The translations under genes and the position numbers were made by a program. Shown here piece after piece: positions 60,001 to 64,000 of a DNA stretch of 64,000 bases. How positions within the stretch are numbered: the first letter of the stretch is position 1; every line of letters starts with the position of its first letter. The notes beneath the pieces were generated by a model. That model had not been told where the DNA came from and made no database searches. It worked only from the letters and a program-made list of their open reading frames with translations. Source of the stretch: Hanleya hanleyi (Eukaryota; Mollusca; Polyplacophora; Lepidopleurida; Hanleyidae); contig JAVTVY010020258.1 of assembly GCA_036873755.1 (NCBI GenBank), positions 16,372 through 80,371 of the forward strand, read 5' to 3'.

Positions 60001-63000
60001 CCCTAGATATATTAGCTGGCTACAAAATCTCACATTGAATTCCAGTTATTATCCAGAGCATACCGAGCAGTGCTCACATTACATTCGGGTACCCTCATAA
60101 TTTGGTTGAACTTTTTCAACCGAGTTTCTTTCTGCTCCGGTAGTATACAGTCATAAGGACATTCAGGCCACCATGTGCCCTGTGCCATAGCCTAGGAGCA
60201 TGGACTAGCTTCAGAAATCAACACTAAATGCCAGTTATTATCCCTAGCATGGCCTGCAATTCTTCCCCCAAAAATACGAGTATCCCAAAATTTGAATCTT
60301 CTTTTTCGACTTACATCCTTTCTGTTCTGTTACTGTATACCCAAATATCGATTCAGGCCACCTCGTGCTCTACGTCATGGCCTAGATATACTAGCTAGCT
60401 ACAAAACCCCACATAGAATTCCAGTTATTATCCATAGCATACCGAGCAATGCTAACATGACATTCGGGTACCCCCATAACTTGGATAAACTTTTTCAACT
60501 GAGTTTCTTTCTGTTCCGGTAGTATACAGTCATAAGGACATTCAGGCCACCATGTGCCCTATGTCATAGCCTAGAAGCATGGACTAGCTACAGAAATCAA
60601 CACTAAATTTCAGTTATTATCCCTAGCATGGCCTGCAATTCTTCCCCGAAAAATACATGTACCCCAAAATTTGAATCACTTCCCACTTACATCCTTTCCG
60701 TTCTGTAACTGTATACCCAAATATCCATTCAGGCCACCTTGCGCTCTATGTCATGTCCTAGATATATTAGCTGGCTACAAAATCCCACATTGAATTCCAG
60801 TTATTATCCAGAGCATACCGAGCAGTGCTCACATTACATTCGGGTACCCTCATAATTTGGTTGAACTTTTTCAACCGAGTTTCTTTCTGCTCCGGTAGTA
60901 TACAGTCATAAGGACATTCAAGCCACCATGTGCCCTGTGCCATAGCCTAGGAGCATGGACTAGCTTCAGAAATCAACACTAAATGCCAGTTATTATCCCT
61001 AGCATGGCCTGCAATTCTTCCCCCAAAAATACGAGTATCCCAAAATTTGAATTTTTTTTTTCGACTTGCATCCTTTCTGTTCTGTTACTGTATACCCAAA
61101 TATCGATTCAGGCCACCTCGTGCTCTACGTCATGGCCTAGATATACTAGCTAGCTACAAAATCCCACATAGAATTCCAGTTATTATCCATAGCATACCGA
61201 GCAATGCTAACATGACATTCGGGTACCCCCATAACTTGAATAAACTTTTTCAACTGAGTTTCTTTCTGTTCCGGTAGTATACAGTCATAAGGACATTCAG
61301 GCCACCATGTGCCCTATGTCCTAGCCTAGGAGCATGGACTAGCTCCAGTAATCAACACTAAATTCCAGTTATTATCCCTAGCATGGCCTGCAATTCTTCC
61401 CCGAAAAATACATGTACCCCAAAATTTGAATCTTTCCCCACATACATCCTTTCTGTTCTGTTACTGTATACCCAAATATCCATTCAGGCCACCTTGCGCT
61501 TTATGTCATGTCCTAGATATATTAGCTAGCTACAAAATCCCACATTGAATTCCAGATATTATCCATAGCATACCGAGCAGTGCTCACATTACATTCGGGT
61601 ACCCTCATAATTTGGTTGAACTTTTTCAACCGAGTTTCTTTCTGTTCCGGTAGTATACAGTCACAAGGACATTCAGGCCACCATGTGCCCTATGTCATAG
61701 CCTAGAAGCATGGACTAGCTACAGAAATCAACACTAAATTCCAGTTATTATCCCTAGCATGGCCTGCAATTCTTCCCCTAAAAATACATGCACCCCAAAA
61801 TTTGAATCTTTTCCCACTTACATCCTTTCTGTTCTGTTACTGTATACCCAAATATCCATTCAGGCCACCTTGCGCTCTATGTCATGTCCTAGATATATTA
61901 GCTAGCTACAAAATCCCACATTGAATTCCAGTTATTATCCATAGCATACCGAGCAGTGCTCACATTACATTCGGGTACCCTCATAATTTGGTTGAAGTTT
62001 TTCAACCGAGTTTTTTTCTGTTCCGGTAGTATACAGTCATAAGGACATTCAGGCCACATGTGCCCTATGTCATAGCCTAGGAGCATGGACTAGCTCCAGT
62101 AATCAACACTAAATTCCAGTTATTATCCCTAGCATGGCCTGCAATTCTTCCCCTAAAAATACATGCACCCCAAAATTTGAATCTTTTCCCACTTACATCC
62201 TTTCTGTTCTGTTACTGTATACCCAAATATCCATTCAGGCCACCTTGCGCTCTATGTCATGTCCTAGATATATTAGCTAGCTACAAAATCTCACATAGAA
62301 TTCCAGTTATTATCCATAGCATACCGAGCAATGCTAACATGACATTCGAGTAGCCCCATAACTTGGATAAACTTTTTCAACTGAGTTTCTTTCTGTTCCG
62401 GAAGTATACAGTCATAAGTACATTCAGGCCACCATGTGCCCTAAGCCATAGCCTAGGAGCATGGACTAGCTTCAGAAATCAACACTAAATGCCAGTTATT
62501 ATCCCTAGCATGGCCTGCAATTCTTCCCCCAAAAATACGGGTATCCCAAAATTTGAATCTTCTTTTTCGACTTACATCCTTTCTGTTCTGTTACTGTATA
62601 CTTAAATATCGATTCAGGCCACCTCGTGCTCTACGTCATGGCCTAGATATACTAGCTAGCTACAAAATCCCACATAGAATTCCAGTTATTATCCATAGCA
62701 TACCGAGCAATGCTAACATGACATTCGGGTACCCCCATAACTTGGATAAACTTTTTCAACTGAGTTTCTTTCTGTTCCGGTAGTATACAGTCATAAGGAC
62801 ATTCAGCCCACCATGTGCCCTATGTCATAGCCTAGAAGCATGGACTAGCTACAGAAATCAACACTAAATTCCAGTTATTATCCCTAGCATGGCCTGCAAT
62901 TCTTCCCCGAAAAATACATGTACCCCAAAATTTGAATCACTTCCCACTTACATCCTTTCCGTTCTGTTACTGTATACCCAAATATCCATTCAGGCCACCT

Positions 63001-64000
63001 TGCGCTCTATGTCATGCCCTAGATATATTAGCTGGCTACAAAATCTCACATTGAATTCCAGTTATTATCCAGAGCATACCGAGCAGTGCTCACATTACAT
63101 TCGGGTACCCTCATAATTTGGTTGAACTTTTTCAACCGAGTTTCTTTCTGCTCCGGTAGTATACAGTCATAAGGACATTCAGGCCACCATGTGCCCTGTG
63201 CCATAGCCTAGGAGCATGGACTAGCTTCAGAAATCAACACTAAATGCCAGTTATTATCCCTAGCATGGCCTGCAATTCTTCCCCCAAAAATACGGGTATC
63301 CCAAAATTTGAATCTTCTTTTTCGACTTACATCCTTTCTGTTCTGTTACTGTATACCCAAATATCGATTCAGGCCACCTCGTGCTCTACGTCATGGCCTA
63401 GATATACTAGCTAGCTACAAAAACCCACATAGAATTCCAGTTATTATCCATAGCATACCGAGCAATGCTAACATGACATTCGGGTACCCCCATAACTTGG
63501 ATAAACTTTTTCAACTGAGTTTCTTTCTGTTCCGGTAGTATACAGTCATAAGGACATTCAGCCCACCATGTGCCCTATGTCATAGCCTAGAAGCATGGAC
63601 TAGCTACAGAAATCAACACTAAATTCCAGTTATTATCCCTAGCATGGCCTGCAATTCTTCCCCGAAAAATACATGTACCCCAAAATTTGAATCACTTCCC
63701 ACTTACATCCTTTCCGTTCTGTAACTGTATACCCAAATATCCATTCAGGCCACCTTGCGCTCTATGTCATGTCCTAGATATATTAGCTGGCTACAAAATC
63801 CCACATTGAATTCCAGTTATTATCCAGAGCATACCGAGCAGTGCTCACATTACATTCGGGTACCCTCATAATTTGGTTGAACTTTTTCAACCGAGTTTCT
63901 TTCTGCTCCGGTAGTATACAGTCATAAGGACATTCAGGCCACCATGTGCCCTGTGCCATAGCCTAGGAGCATGGACTAGCTTCAGAAATCAACACTAAAT
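39000..64000. repeat. Satellite array, homogenised higher-order section
   Basis: The same unit (~377 bp) with several recognisable subtypes: one with a T-run and ctcgtgctctacgtcatgg, one with ccccgaaaaatacatg and ttagctggctac, and one with cccctaaaaatacatgcacc. Adjacent subtypes pair into a 755-bp repeat (for example 39,942/40,697, 42,964/43,719, 50,879/51,634 and 60,292/61,047). The array continues past the window end. About 66 units are visible here. No insertion or gene interrupts it. Confidence 0.95.

Noticed and set aside
32118..64000. Dozens of repeated 62-100 codon open frames on both strands of the satellite (for example those reading FLFCYCIPKYRF or MLLGYDIGHMWPEC).
   Set aside because: They recur with the satellite period, begin and end at arbitrary unit positions, and are broken by single changes in many units. 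They are by-products of the repeat, not genes.
32118..64000. Possible CRISPR-like array because of regular spacing.
   Set aside because: The whole unit is repeated without unique spacers, in eukaryotic-type DNA; this is a satellite.

Overview
The window looks like nuclear DNA of a metazoan, most likely a marine invertebrate. The reasons are its AT-rich non-coding background, frequent mobile-element debris, GT/AG-type exon borders, TATA boxes with AATAAA signals, animal histone-type 3' stem-loops, and a very long tandem satellite. No bacterial operon, rRNA or tRNA was recognised. The species cannot be named from the sequence alone; a lancelet or a mollusc would fit.

Layout. (1) 1-18.6 kb is gene-poor. 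It holds a decayed tyrosine recombinase of a DIRS/Ngaro-type retrotransposon (4.3-5.1 kb), several families of small tandem or inverted repeats, a MITE-like insertion (8.3 kb), three candidate exons of a minus-strand cellular gene (9.5-10.6 kb), a 1.4 kb element with inverted ends (15.4-16.8 kb), and old, diverged relatives of the satellite (17.4-18.3 kb). (2) 18,647-32,032 is a 13.4 kb mobile element. It has perfect 115-bp terminal inverted repeats and a likely 6-bp target duplication, and carries five or six intronless genes, most with an obvious TATA box. (3) 32.1-64 kb is a continuous satellite with a ~377-bp unit that is itself a dimer of two ~189-bp monomers. It is organised into 755-bp and much longer higher-order repeats and runs off the window.

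The 13.4 kb element is the most interesting part. Its genes are: a 416-aa protein with an N-terminal CARD-like fold, a nuclear-localisation-like basic stretch and a PC4-like region; two divergently transcribed RING-finger genes that form the arms of an inverted duplication; a small basic protein under an array of CCAAT boxes; and a C2H2 zinc-finger protein whose C-terminal half resembles the N-terminal region of Polinton/adintovirus-type DNA polymerases, plus a second copy lacking the fingers. No polymerase core, integrase, packaging ATPase or capsid gene was seen. The element therefore looks like a non-autonomous or cargo-carrying relative of a Polinton/adintovirus-like element, loaded with apoptosis and innate-immunity domains (CARD, RING).

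Three of its genes end in what look like canonical replication-dependent histone 3' ends: a 16-nt stem-loop, ACCCCA or AACCCA, then a purine-rich downstream element. Histone-type 3' ends on non-histone genes of a mobile element would tie their expression to S phase, and this is the main novelty proposed. The two zinc-finger copies instead share an AATAAA signal behind a hairpin that shows a compensatory base change. The terminal repeats are packed with CRE-ETS, GC-box and YY1-type motifs, so they may act as promoters or enhancers as well as transposition ends.
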